DNA of 64,000 nucleotides from Rhodovibrio sodomensis. GTDB lineage: Bacteria > Pseudomonadota > Alphaproteobacteria > Kiloniellales > Rhodovibrionaceae. The stretch lies in the NCBI RefSeq assembly GCF_016583645.1, contig NZ_NRRL01000008.1, positions 1-64,000 on the forward strand, written 5' to 3'. Shown piece by piece: positions 41,659 through 50,236 of the stretch (position 1 is the stretch's first letter; each line of letters starts with the position of its first letter). Below the pieces are notes generated by a model. The model made no database searches. It was not told the origin of the DNA and saw only the letters and a list, made by a program, of their open reading frames with translations. The translations under genes and the position numbers were made by a program.

Positions 41659-42615
41659 ATGGCGGCCGACCGCACGACCGCTCCGATCCACCGGCCCGGC
41701 CTGGCCGGCGCGATCCATCGCGGGCTGGACAGCGACGTTTTCCATTCCTTCAAGCAGTCCAAGGTCACCATGCTGGCCGGCGCGGTGACCGCGCTGTACT
41801 TCCTGGCCGCCCTGCTCGCGCCCTGGATCGCGCCGCACGATCCCTACGACCTCGCCAACATCTCGCTGATGGATTCCTTCCTGCCGCCGATGTGGATGGA
41901 CGGCGGCGACGCACGCTTTCCGCTGGGCACCGACGATCAGGGCCGGGGCATTCTCTCCACCATCATCTATGGCGCGCGCGCGTCCCTATTGGTCGGCTTC
42001 GCGGCCGTCCTGCTGGCGGCGGCGATCGGCGTCACGCTGGGCCTGATCGCGGGCTACCTGGGCGGCACGGTGGACGCGGTGATCATGCGGGTTGCGGAGG
42101 TGCAGCTCTCGTTCCCGGCGATCCTGATCGCGCTTTTGATCGACGGGGTGGCGCGCGGCGTGCTGGGCGGCGACGCGGAAGGCAACCTCGCCTTCGCGGT
42201 CATCATCGTCTCGATCGGCCTATCCTTCTGGGTGCAGTACGCCCGCACGGTGCGCGGCTCCTGCCTGGTCGAGAAGCACAAGGAATACGTCCAGGCCGCG
42301 CGCGTGATCGGCGTGCATCCGGGGTTGATCGTGGTGCGCCACGTGCTCCCCAACGTGCTCGGTCCGGTGCTGGTGATCGCCACGATCTCGCTCGCGCTCG
42401 CGATCATCACCGAGGCGACGCTGTCGTTCCTGGGCGTGGGCGTGCCGCCGACCCAGCCTTCGCTCGGCACCATGATCCGGGTCGGCAACGACTTCCTGTT
42501 CTCCGGGGAATGGTGGATCACGCTGTTCCCCGGCGCGGCGCTTGCGGTCCTGGTGCTGGCGGTCAACCTGCTGGGCGACTGGCTGCGCGACGCCCTGAAC
42601 CCCAAGCTGCGATAG
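41659..42615 (+). CDS. ABC transporter permease, DppC/OppC type
   Basis: This 318-residue permease has an N-terminal helix (LAGAVTALYFLAALLAPWIA), then the conserved FPLGTDDQGRGILSTIIYGA near residue 90, characteristic of DppC/OppC. The coupling loop EYVQAARVIGVHPGLIVVRH lies near residue 210. The C-terminus LLGDWLRDALNPKLR is also typical. It forms the transmembrane channel with the preceding permease. The ATP-binding gene starts 9 bp after its stop. Confidence 0.94.
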   Translation: MAADRTTAPIHRPGLAGAIHRGLDSDVFHSFKQSKVTMLAGAVTALYFLAALLAPWIAPHDPYDLANISLMDSFLPPMWMDGGDARFPLGTDDQGRGILSTIIYGARASLLVGFAAVLLAAAIGVTLGLIAGYLGGTVDAVIMRVAEVQLSFPAILIALLIDGVARGVLGGDAEGNLAFAVIIVSIGLSFWVQYARTVRGSCLVEKHKEYVQAARVIGVHPGLIVVRHVLPNVLGPVLVIATISLALAIITEATLSFLGVGVPPTQPSLGTMIRVGNDFLFSGEWWITLFPGAALAVLVLAVNLLGDWLRDALNPKLR

Positions 42616-42624
42616 GCGTCCGTC

Positions 42625-43635
42625 ATGGCCCGGCCCGTCCTGCAGGTGGACAACCTGACCGTCGAGTTTCCAACCCGCCGCGGCACGCTTCGGGCGGTCG
42701 ACGACATCTCCTTCCGGATCGACGCCGGGGAGGTGCTGGGCGTGGTCGGCGAGTCCGGGGCCGGCAAGTCGATGACCGGCACCGCCGTGATCGGCCTGCT
42801 GGAACCGCCCGGGCGAATTTCGGGCGGCCGCGTGCAGCTGGAAGGCGCGCGGATCGACCACCTGCCGCACGACCAGATGCGCCGGCTGCGCGGCCAGCGG
42901 ATCGGCATGATCTTTCAGGACCCCCTGACCTCGCTGAACCCGCTTTACACCATCGGCTTCCACCTGACCGAGACGATCCGCACCCACACCGACCGCGGCG
43001 AGGCCGAGGCGCGCGCGCGTGCGATCGAACTGTTGACCGAGGTCGGCATCCCGGCCCCGGCACAGCGGATCGACCAGTACCCGCACCACTTCTCCGGCGG
43101 GATGCGCCAGCGCGTGGTGATCGCGCTCGCGCTGTGCGCCGAGCCGCGGCTTGTGATCGCCGACGAGCCGACGACCGCGCTCGACGTCTCGATCCAGGCG
43201 CAGATCATCCAGCTGCTGAAGCGCCTGTGCCGGGAGCACGGCACCAGCGTGTTGCTGATCACCCACGACATGGGCGTGATCGCCGAGACGGCCGACCGGG
43301 TGGCGGTGATGTACGCCGGCCGGATCGTCGAGGTCGGGCCGGTGCGCGAGGTCGTGCAGAACGCCAAGCACCCCTATACCGAAGGGCTGATGGACGCGAT
43401 CCCCAAGATCGGCGGCCGGACCGAGGATCTGGCGCAGATCCGCGGCACCATGCCCCGGCTGTCGCAGATCCCGGCCGGCTGCGCCTTCCATCCCCGATGT
43501 CCGCGGGCGTTCGACCGCTGCCGGCAGGAGCGCCCGGAGCTGCTCGACGCCGGCGCCAGCCGGGCGGCCTGCTGGCTGCACGCCGGGGAGCCTGCCGGCG
43601 CGGGCACCGGTAGGGGTGGGGGTGAGCGTGGCTGA
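42625..43635 (+). CDS. ABC transporter ATP-binding protein, DppD/OppD type
   Basis: This 336-residue ATPase carries Walker A GVVGESGAGKSMTGTAVIGL near residue 39, the ABC signature FSGGMRQRVVIALALCAEP, Walker B LVIADEPTTALDVSIQAQI near residue 176, and LITHDMGVIAETADRVAVMY with the switch His. The C-terminal oligopeptide domain has GCAFHPRCPRAFDRCRQERP, whose cysteines match the Fe-S-like motif of DppD/OppD. The last bases overlap the next ATPase gene, so the two are translationally coupled. Confidence 0.94.
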   Translation: MARPVLQVDNLTVEFPTRRGTLRAVDDISFRIDAGEVLGVVGESGAGKSMTGTAVIGLLEPPGRISGGRVQLEGARIDHLPHDQMRRLRGQRIGMIFQDPLTSLNPLYTIGFHLTETIRTHTDRGEAEARARAIELLTEVGIPAPAQRIDQYPHHFSGGMRQRVVIALALCAEPRLVIADEPTTALDVSIQAQIIQLLKRLCREHGTSVLLITHDMGVIAETADRVAVMYAGRIVEVGPVREVVQNAKHPYTEGLMDAIPKIGGRTEDLAQIRGTMPRLSQIPAGCAFHPRCPRAFDRCRQERPELLDAGASRAACWLHAGEPAGAGTGRGGGERG

Positions 43636-44662
43636 ACGGCCGCTCCTCCAGGTCCGCGATCTGGCCAAGACCTTCGACGTCTCGCCGCCGTTGCTGAACC
43701 GCGTGCTGCAGGGCCAGCCGCAGGCCTTCGTGCAGGCGATCGACAACGTCGGCTTCGACATCCCGCGCGGCACCACCTTCTCGCTGGTCGGCGAATCCGG
43801 CTCCGGCAAGTCGACGGTGGCCCGCGTCGTGGTCGGCCTGTACCGGCCGACCCGCGGGTCGGTCACGTTCGACGGCACCGACCTGGCCAGCATCCGCGGC
43901 CGCCGCCAGATGGCCCCGCTGCGCCGGCGCTGGGCGATGATCTTCCAGGACCCCTACGCCAGCCTGAACCCGCGCTGGCGGGTGCGCACGATCATCGCGG
44001 AGCCGATCCGGGTGCACGGTCTGGCCGCCGGCGCGGCGGCGATCCGGCGCCGGGTCGGCGAACTTTTAGAACTGGTCGGGCTGTCGGCGGCGGACGGCGA
44101 GAAGTTCCCGCACGAATTCTCCGGCGGGCAGCGCCAGCGCATCTCGATCGCCCGGGCGCTGGCGAGCGAGCCCGAGTTCCTGGTGTGCGACGAGCCGACC
44201 AGTGCGCTCGATGTCTCCGTCCAGGCGCAGATCCTGAACCTGATGAAGCGGCTGCAGCGCGAGTTGGGCCTGACCTATCTGTTCATCAGCCACGATCTCG
44301 CGGTGGTCTACCACATCTCCGACTACGTCGGCGTGATGTACCTCGGCCGGCTGGTCGAATGGGCGCCGGCGCACGCCCTGTTCACCCGGCCGCAGCATCC
44401 CTATACCCGGATGCTGCTGGAGGCGATCCCGGACCTGGAGATGAGCGGGCGCGCCCGTACGCCGGTCGGCGGCGAGGTGCCGAGCCCGATCCAGCCGCCC
44501 GACGGCTGCCACTTCCACCCGCGCTGCCCGTTCGCCGACGGCGACCGCTGCCAGCGCGAGGTGCCGGCGACGCTGGACATCGCGGGCGGCGGCCAGGTCC
44601 GCTGCCACGCCGTCGCAGAGAGGCGGATGCCGCCCGCCGACACGCACACCCGCGGCGGCTGA
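43628..44662 (+). CDS. ABC transporter ATP-binding protein, DppF/OppF type
   Basis: This protein of about 344 residues is the second ATPase of the importer, with Walker A SLVGESGSGKSTVARVVVGL, IFQDPYASLNPRWRVRTIIA, signature FSGGQRQRISIARALASEP, Walker B LVCDEPTSALDVSVQAQIL and FISHDLAVVYHISDYVGVMY. The C-terminal HFHPRCPFADGDRCQREVPA region matches OppF. Three in-frame GTG codons (43616, 43622, 43628) could start it; the last has the best spacing from a G-rich ribosome binding site. It overlaps the end of the previous gene by 8 bp. It is the last gene of the operon. Confidence 0.93.
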   Translation: MAERPLLQVRDLAKTFDVSPPLLNRVLQGQPQAFVQAIDNVGFDIPRGTTFSLVGESGSGKSTVARVVVGLYRPTRGSVTFDGTDLASIRGRRQMAPLRRRWAMIFQDPYASLNPRWRVRTIIAEPIRVHGLAAGAAAIRRRVGELLELVGLSAADGEKFPHEFSGGQRQRISIARALASEPEFLVCDEPTSALDVSVQAQILNLMKRLQRELGLTYLFISHDLAVVYHISDYVGVMYLGRLVEWAPAHALFTRPQHPYTRMLLEAIPDLEMSGRARTPVGGEVPSPIQPPDGCHFHPRCPFADGDRCQREVPATLDIAGGGQVRCHAVAERRMPPADTHTRGG

Positions 44663-44957
44663 GTCGCTCGCCCAGCCCGACGTCGATCCGATCGGTCGCG
44701 CAGCACCGCCGGTGTGGGGCGATATTTGTGCGATGCAGCACATCGCGCGAGCGGATCGGGCGCGATCACCCAGTCAAGCGTTAATGTCGTCCGGCTTTTT
44801 CCGGTCATCGATACGCGGTCTTGCAGGCATCGCTCGGCGATCATTCGGGCTTTGATTTATCCTGGCGATCAATCGCTTTTCGTGTGACTACGGCCGTGCT
44901 ACCGTCCGTGCTTCGCCCAAATACTGCCGAAACCCCGCCGGACAAGAGGGAATTATC

Positions 44958-45374
44958 ATGTACAAGAAGATCATGATCCCGGTGGACTTGGCGCACACCG
45001 ACCGGCTGGAGAAGGCGCTCACCACGGCGGCGGACCTGTCCAAGCAGTACGGCATTCCCGTCTGCTACACCGCCGTGACCGCGTCGACGCCAACGTCGGT
45101 GGCCCACACACCGGAGGAGTTCGCCCAGAAGCTGGAGGCGTTTGCCCAGTCCGAGAACCAGAAGCTCGGCCTGCACAGCGCGGAATCGCACACGATCGTC
45201 GATCCCGACCCGGTGGCCGATCTGGGCAAGAAGCTGATCAAGGCCGCTCACGAGCAGGGCTGCGACCTGGTCGTCATGGCCTCGCACGTGCCGGGTATCC
45301 AGGAGCACATCTTCGAATCCAACGCTGGCAAGATGGCGCTGCACGCCGACGTATCGGTGTTCGTGGTCCGCTAG
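44958..45374 (+). CDS. Universal stress protein (UspA family)
   Basis: This 138-residue single-domain UspA protein starts MYKKIMIPVDLAHTDRLEKA and ends with HVPGIQEHIFESNAGKMALH followed by ADVSVFVVR. The expected ATP-binding G-2x-G-9x-G(S/T) motif is not obvious at the C-terminus, where SHVPGIQEHIFESNAGKM stands, so ATP binding is uncertain. Such proteins respond to stress or energy limitation. GAGGGAA precedes the ATG. The 295-bp upstream gap contains GCGATG...CATCGC inverted arms near 44732-44748. It stands alone between the ABC operon and the BCCT transporter gene. Confidence 0.88.
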   Translation: MYKKIMIPVDLAHTDRLEKALTTAADLSKQYGIPVCYTAVTASTPTSVAHTPEEFAQKLEAFAQSENQKLGLHSAESHTIVDPDPVADLGKKLIKAAHEQGCDLVVMASHVPGIQEHIFESNAGKMALHADVSVFVVR

Positions 45375-45422
45375 ACCCGGACGCTGAAAGACACCGGACG
45401 CTGAAAGACCACAGCTGACCTA

Positions 45423-45486
45423 CCCGGCCCCGGAGCATCCCGGCCCCGGAGCATCCCGGCCCCGGAGCATCCCGGCCCCGAAGCAT
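45423..45486 (+). repeat. 16-bp tandem repeat, four copies
   Basis: The unit CCCGGCCCCGGAGCAT is repeated four times head to tail, the last with one change. Just upstream, GGACGCTGAAAGAC occurs twice. The block lies between the stress-protein gene and the BCCT gene and is not part of a coding frame. It looks like a small minisatellite that could vary in copy number. Confidence 0.9.
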
Positions 45487-45650
45487 CGCACGGGCTTGGC
45501 GGCGCCAAACCCGGCGAAAACCGCCGGTTCGGCGGCCCGGACCCGTCGGCGCACGGGTCGACAGCCGGACCACCATTCCCTTGGGGGGACACGCAACCAA
45601 CCGACGCTGCGAAAAGTCAGCGACAACAATAATCAGAGCAAGGAGGCGAC

Positions 45651-47294
45651 ATGAGCGACGATGCGCTCACCCCGGATGGGGACGCTGCCGTCGTCCAGAC
45701 CGACTACGTCGTCGGTCAGGATAACATCCAGAAACAACTGGGCCCGTTCGGCCTGGACATCCACAACCCCGTGTTTGTGATCTCCGGCCTGGTGATCTGC
45801 GCGGTGGTGTTCTACGCGCTGGCCCTGCCGGATCAGGCGGAGAGCTTCTTCGGCTGGCTGCGGCCGGCCGTCACCTCGACGTTCGACTGGTTCTTCCTGC
45901 TGGCCGGCAACATCTTCGTGCTGGTCTGCATCGGCCTGATGATCTCGCCGCTGGGGCGGATCCGAATCGGCGGCACGGAGGCCAAGCCGGAGTTCTCCTA
46001 CGCCGGCTGGTTCGCCATGCTGTTCGCCGCGGGCATGGGCATCGGCCTGATGTTCTTCGGCGTGTCCGAGCCGATCTCGCACTTCTCCTCGTCTTTCGCG
46101 GAGGGCGCGGGCTCGCCCGACAGCTGGGCGCCGCTCGGCGGCGCGGCGGGCAACGAGGAAGCTGCCCGACGGCTCGGCATGGCGGCGACGATCTTCCACT
46201 GGGGTCTGCACCCCTGGGCGATCTACGCCGTGGTGGCGCTGGCGCTGGCCCTGTTCGCCTATAACAAGGGCCTGCCGCTGTCGATGCGCTCGATCTTCTA
46301 CCCGCTGTTCGGCGACCGGGTGTGGGGCTGGACCGGCCACGTCATCGACACCGTGGCGGTGTTCGCCACGCTGTTCGGCCTGGCCTGCTCGCTCGGCTTC
46401 GGCGCCGAGCAGGCGAACGCGGGGCTCGAATACCTGTTCGGCATCCCGGCCTCGGACACCTCGAAGGTGCTGCTGATCACCGGCATCACGGCCATCGCGC
46501 TGGTCTCGGTGATCGCCGGCGTCGAGGCGGGCGTGAAGCGCCTGTCCGAGATCAACATGGTGTTGGCGTTCCTGCTGCTGCTGTTCGTGATCGTCCTGGG
46601 CCCGACGATCGCGATCCTGACCGGCTTCTTTAACAACCTGATGGCCTACGGCGAGTACCTGCCGGCGCTGTCGATGCCGTTCGGCCGCGACGACGCCAAC
46701 TTCTCGCAGGGCTGGACCTCGTTCTACTGGGCCTGGTGGATCTCCTGGTCGCCGTTCGTCGGCATGTTCATCGCCCGGGTCAGCCGCGGCCGCACGGTGC
46801 GGGAGTTCCTGTTCTGCGTGCTGCTGGTGCCCTCGATCGTCTCGGTGTTGTGGATGACCGCGTTCGGCGGCACGGCGATTGGCTTCGTCAACGCCGGCGT
46901 GTCCGCGATCGCGGATGCCCCGCTGGAGCTCAAGCTGTTCACCATGCTGGAGCAGATGCCGCTGGCCGCGATCACCTCGTTCGTCGGGATCGTGCTGGTG
47001 ATCGTGTTCTTCGTGACCTCGTCGGACTCCGGCTCGCTGGTGATCGACACGATCACCGCCGGCGGCAAGGTCGATGCCCCGGTGCCCCAGCGCGTCTTCT
47101 GGTGCATCTTCGAGGGCCTGGTCGCGATCGCCCTGCTGCTGGGCGGTGGCTTGGGGGCCTTGCAGGCCGCCGCCGTCTCGACCGGCCTGCCGTTCGCGGT
47201 GGTGCTGCTGGTCGCCTGCTACGCCCTGGTGAAGGGCCTGATGCAGGAACCCAAGGCGAAGCCGCCGCTGATCCGGTCCCGTAAGGCGCAGTAG
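45651..47294 (+). CDS. BCCT-family betaine/carnitine/choline transporter
   Basis: This 547-residue inner-membrane transporter of the betaine-choline-carnitine family has about twelve helices. AGMGIGLMFFGVSEPISHF near residue 127 is the unwound glycine-rich helix 1 of BCCT proteins. FYWAWWISWSPFVGMFIARV and SRGRTVREF near residue 360 give the family signature with the aromatic box for quaternary ammonium groups. MGIGLMF (MGIG form) is typical of Na+-coupled betaine carriers. The C-terminus is short, so there is no long osmosensing tail. AAGGAGG precedes the ATG. Likely substrates are glycine betaine, choline or DMSP, for osmoprotection. Confidence 0.92.
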   Translation: MSDDALTPDGDAAVVQTDYVVGQDNIQKQLGPFGLDIHNPVFVISGLVICAVVFYALALPDQAESFFGWLRPAVTSTFDWFFLLAGNIFVLVCIGLMISPLGRIRIGGTEAKPEFSYAGWFAMLFAAGMGIGLMFFGVSEPISHFSSSFAEGAGSPDSWAPLGGAAGNEEAARRLGMAATIFHWGLHPWAIYAVVALALALFAYNKGLPLSMRSIFYPLFGDRVWGWTGHVIDTVAVFATLFGLACSLGFGAEQANAGLEYLFGIPASDTSKVLLITGITAIALVSVIAGVEAGVKRLSEINMVLAFLLLLFVIVLGPTIAILTGFFNNLMAYGEYLPALSMPFGRDDANFSQGWTSFYWAWWISWSPFVGMFIARVSRGRTVREFLFCVLLVPSIVSVLWMTAFGGTAIGFVNAGVSAIADAPLELKLFTMLEQMPLAAITSFVGIVLVIVFFVTSSDSGSLVIDTITAGGKVDAPVPQRVFWCIFEGLVAIALLLGGGLGALQAAAVSTGLPFAVVLLVACYALVKGLMQEPKAKPPLIRSRKAQ

Positions 47295-47337
47295 CCGCGG
47301 CCGAGCGAACCAACGGCCCTGAGCCGTTCCGGTTCAG

Positions 47338-47371
47338 AAGGCGCCGTGCCCCGTCCGGGGCGCGGCGCCTT
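47338..47371 (+). terminator. Probable terminator hairpin after the BCCT gene
   Basis: AAGGCGCCG (47338-47346) and CGGCGCCTT (47363-47371) pair perfectly, with an inner CCCCG/CGGGG stem. A smaller AACGG...CCGTT hairpin precedes it. There is no long T-run, so efficiency is uncertain. The rest of 47295-47643 (349 bp) shows no gene. Confidence 0.55.
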
Positions 47372-47643
47372 CGCGTTCGGGGGCTGCAGGGCCCCGACAC
47401 ACCCGCGGCGGTCGGGAGCGACCGAGCCGCAGGCCAGCCATGCGCGCCGTGCACAGAATTGCATCTCACGAACCGTGCAAAAGTGGCCGGATCACAACCA
47501 TCTTTTAACATCGAGCTGCGATAACGGCCGCGCCGCACGACCGGGCCTGGCCCTTGCAACGGCCGCGGCGCGCCTTCCCCGTCACCACCGCACCCGCCCA
47601 CCACGCGCCGACCCGACGGCTGCCCCTGCCAAGACCCACTCCC

Positions 47644-47793
47644 ATGCCGCGCCCCGACACCGCCGCCACCCCATCCGCCTCGGGTTCCCCGGCCAAGCAG
47701 CCGCATTGGCTGGCGATCGTCGCCCTGTTGATCGCCGGACTCGCGGCGGCCGGGCTGGTGTCCTACGTCGGCTCGACCGCGCTGACGGTTTGA
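47644..47793 (+). CDS. Small single-helix membrane protein (hypothetical)
   Basis: A 49-codon frame starts PRPDTAATPSASGSPAKQPH and continues with one hydrophobic helix (WLAIVALLIAGLAAAGLVSY), ending VGSTALTV. A charged or polar N-terminus and a single helix fit small bacterial membrane proteins, but no family is recognised and the ribosome binding site is weak. It stands between the BCCT gene and another small membrane gene. It may be a chance frame. Confidence 0.35.
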   Translation: MPRPDTAATPSASGSPAKQPHWLAIVALLIAGLAAAGLVSYVGSTALTV

Positions 47794-48062
47794 GGCCACC
47801 ACGGCCTTCGCGGCAGCGGCCTTCTTAGCAGTCCAAAAATAACCCGGCGCACCCCCTGGTCGCGCGCGCCGGTCGTGCCCATTTCCGTTCTAGATTCGCC
47901 CGTTACCGCGGCGCACAACGCGCCGGGATCGGCCGTATCTGCACCAGCCTGGACGCGCGGCCGGCGGCCTGCCGGCCGCGCCCCTTTTTCCCGATACCGG
48001 TCAGCCGCGGTCCGCGCGGCCACCCGGGTACGGCAACCGAACCGACGTTGCGAGGGGCCGCG

Positions 48063-48278
48063 ATGAGACGCCTTTACACCGGCAACGCCCACCGACTTGG
48101 GCTCGTCCTGGCCGCGCCGATGCTGGCGATCGCTTTCCTGCTCCTGCTGTTCCAGGACCACAACAAGCTGTTGTTCGTGCTGTCGTTCCTGGCGCTGGCC
48201 GGGCTGATGTACGGCGGCGTCGTGCTGCTGCAGTTCGTCGACAAGGCGCTGGTCGAGCGCCGTCAGGGCAAGCGCTAA
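48063..48278 (+). CDS. Small two-helix membrane protein (hypothetical)
   Basis: This 71-residue frame starts with ATG 48063, preceded by GAGGGG. It has a short basic N-terminus (RRLYTGNAHRLG), two hydrophobic helices (LVLAAPMLAIAFLLLLF and LLFVLSFLALAGLMYGGVVLL), and a charged tail LVERRQGKR, a convincing membrane topology. No family was recognised. It lies upstream of a hairpin repeat and converges on metZ. Confidence 0.6.
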   Translation: MRRLYTGNAHRLGLVLAAPMLAIAFLLLLFQDHNKLLFVLSFLALAGLMYGGVVLLQFVDKALVERRQGKR

Positions 48279-48297
48279 AAACCTATTACAACGGCCA

Positions 48298-48410
48298 AGA
48301 GCAAGATGCTGAAAGGCGGAATTACCTTTCGGCTGACTCGTGCCCTCTATTCAGGGAGTTAAAGCTACCTTCAGCTTGAAGGCCGTTTCGCGTTCAAGCA
48401 TATAGCTCTA
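48298..48410. repeat. TAGAGCAA hairpin repeat, copy 4 (diverged composite)
   Basis: The element begins AGAGCAAGATGCTGAAAGGC, as hairpin B of copies 2 and 3 does, and ends ATAGCTCTA. Its middle is rearranged and shows only partial pairing (CTTCAGCTTGAAG). On the minus strand its end TAGAGC supplies the TAG stop of metZ. Confidence 0.8.
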
Positions 48411-49643
48411 GCCGGCTGCGGCGAGCGCGTGGCCCAGGTCGTCCTTCAGGTCCTCGACGTCCTCCAGCCCGACCGACAGCCGGATCAGGCCGTCGCCGAT
48501 GCCGATCTCGTGCCGGGTTTGCGCGGGCACGCGCTGGTGCGTCGTGGTCGCCGGGTGGGTCGCCAATGTCTTGGCGTCGCCCAGGTTGTTGGAGATGTCG
48601 ATCAGCCCGAGGCGGTTCAGCACCGCGAACGCGCCTTCCTTGCCGCCGGCGACCTCGAACGCGACGATCGTGCCGCCGCGCTTCATCTGGCTGCGCGCCA
48701 GATCGGCCTGGTGACCGGTGCCGCGGCCGGGATAGCGCACCTCGCGCACGCCCGGCTGTGCGGCCAGGAAATCGGCCAGCGCTTCGGCGTTGTCGCACTG
48801 CTTCTGGACCCGGACGTCGAGCGTCTCCAGCCCCTTCAGCATGATCCAGGCGTTGAACGGGCTGAGGCTGGGGCCGGTGTGCTTGGCGAACGGAAACAGC
48901 TTGTCGTCGATGAACGCCTTGGAGCCCAGCACCGCCCCGCCGAGCGCGCGCCCCTGGCCGTCGATGTGCTTGGTCGCGGAATAGACCACCACGTCCGCGC
49001 CGAACTCGAGCGGGCGCTGCAGCACGGGGCTGGCGAAGATGTTGTCGATCACCACGCAGGCGCCGGCCTTGTGCGCCAGGTCGCAGACGACGCCGAGGTC
49101 GACGATCTCCAGCGTCGGGTTCGCCGGGGTTTCCAGGAACACGATGTCGGCCGGCCGCTCCAGCGCGGCCGCCCAGGCGGCGTTGTCGCCGCCCTCGACG
49201 AATTCGGTCTCGATCCCGAAGCGCGGCAGGATATCGTTCACGATGTAGTGGCAGGAGCCGAACAGCACACGCGAGGCAACCACCCGCATACCGGTGCGCA
49301 GCTGGCACATCATCGACGCGAACACTGCCGACATCCCGGTCGCGGTGACAAAGCACGCCTCCGCCCCCTCGAGCAGGCGCAGCCGCTCCTCGAACATCGC
49401 CACCGTCGGGTTGGCATAGCGGGAGTAGACGAACCGCGGCATCTCGCCGGTGAAGGCGCCCTCCGCCTCCTCCGCGGAGCCGTAGACGTAGCCGCTGGTC
49501 AGGTAGAGCGCTTCCGACGTCTCGTTGAACGAACTGCGCGTCTGCCCGCCGCGGACCAACTCGGTCTGCGGGCGGTAGCGGCCGGAGCCGGCCGGACGGT
49601 CGTTCGCCGGGCGGTCGTTCGGGGTGCCGTCGTCGCGCGCCAT
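48408..49643 (-). CDS. metZ: O-succinylhomoserine sulfhydrylase
   Basis: This 411-residue PLP enzyme of the Cys/Met metabolism family has RYANPTVAMFEERLRLLEGA near residue 80, CFVTATGMSAVFASMMCQL, ETPANPTLEIVDL, and the PLP-Lys motif VVYSATKHIDGQGRALGGAV near residue 215. C-terminal IRLSVGLEDVEDLKDDL is standard. Alphaproteobacterial MetZ makes homocysteine directly from O-succinylhomoserine and sulfide. The start at 49643 (ARDDGTPNDRPAND) contains a small duplicated NDRPA. It lies 17 bp downstream of the rhodanese gene, probably in one operon, and its stop is provided by a hairpin repeat. Confidence 0.93.
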   Translation of the reverse strand: MARDDGTPNDRPANDRPAGSGRYRPQTELVRGGQTRSSFNETSEALYLTSGYVYGSAEEAEGAFTGEMPRFVYSRYANPTVAMFEERLRLLEGAEACFVTATGMSAVFASMMCQLRTGMRVVASRVLFGSCHYIVNDILPRFGIETEFVEGGDNAAWAAALERPADIVFLETPANPTLEIVDLGVVCDLAHKAGACVVIDNIFASPVLQRPLEFGADVVVYSATKHIDGQGRALGGAVLGSKAFIDDKLFPFAKHTGPSLSPFNAWIMLKGLETLDVRVQKQCDNAEALADFLAAQPGVREVRYPGRGTGHQADLARSQMKRGGTIVAFEVAGGKEGAFAVLNRLGLIDISNNLGDAKTLATHPATTTHQRVPAQTRHEIGIGDGLIRLSVGLEDVEDLKDDLGHALAAAG

Positions 49644-49660
49644 TGTCGGGTGCTGTCTTT

Positions 49661-50086
49661 TCAGTCCTGGATCCAGGGCAGGCCGCGCACTTTCCAGCCG
49701 TTGTGCGTGGCGCGGTGGCCGTGCGTATCCTTGTCGCCCTCGAAGCCTTCGGCGACGTTGTAGCAGCGCTGGAAGCCGCGTGCACTCAGCGCCTGCGCCG
49801 CCGCGGCCGACCGCTGGCCGGACCGGCACAGCAGCAGCACGGTATCCTCCGGCTTCACGCCCGCCCCGGCCACGTCGTCGACGAACCGCGGGTTGGCCGC
49901 CATGTCGGGATAGGTCTTCCACGGCACCGTCACCAGCGCCTTGCCGAGCTGGCTGAGATCGGGCTGGCCGACGAAGGTAATCTCGGGCCGGGTGCGGACG
50001 TCGACCAGCTTGGCGGTCGGGTCGTCCTGCAGAATTTCCCAGGCCGTGTCCGGCGCGATGTCACCGGCATAGCCGTGTTCGGTCAT
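49661..50086 (-). CDS. Rhodanese-like domain protein
   Basis: This 141-residue single rhodanese domain has LVDVRTRPEITFVGQPDLSQ near residue 24 and the active-site loop LLLCRSGQRSAAAAQALSAR near residue 91, with the persulfide-forming Cys. It transfers sulfane sulfur, plausibly linked to sulfide use by MetZ, encoded 17 bp downstream. The start at 50086 (TEHGYAGDIAPDTAWEIL) begins at the conserved domain; a start at 50203 would add 39 Arg-rich residues without clear homology. Confidence 0.88.
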   Translation of the reverse strand: MTEHGYAGDIAPDTAWEILQDDPTAKLVDVRTRPEITFVGQPDLSQLGKALVTVPWKTYPDMAANPRFVDDVAGAGVKPEDTVLLLCRSGQRSAAAAQALSARGFQRCYNVAEGFEGDKDTHGHRATHNGWKVRGLPWIQD

Positions 50087-50236
50087 CAAGCGGTCCCGCT
50101 CGGCGGCAGACGGCCGGCGCGGCGCCGCTTCGGGCGCCGGCCGGCCGCGAGGGTGAAGACCCGCCCGGCGTGCGGCCCGGCGGGTCAGGCTGGCAAGCGT
50201 CATCGCCCGTGGCGTCCCGATCCGGCCGCCAAGGGC

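Noticed and set aside
45423..45486. CRISPR-like array
   Set aside because: The 16-bp units are adjacent with no spacers, and no cas genes are present; it is a minisatellite.
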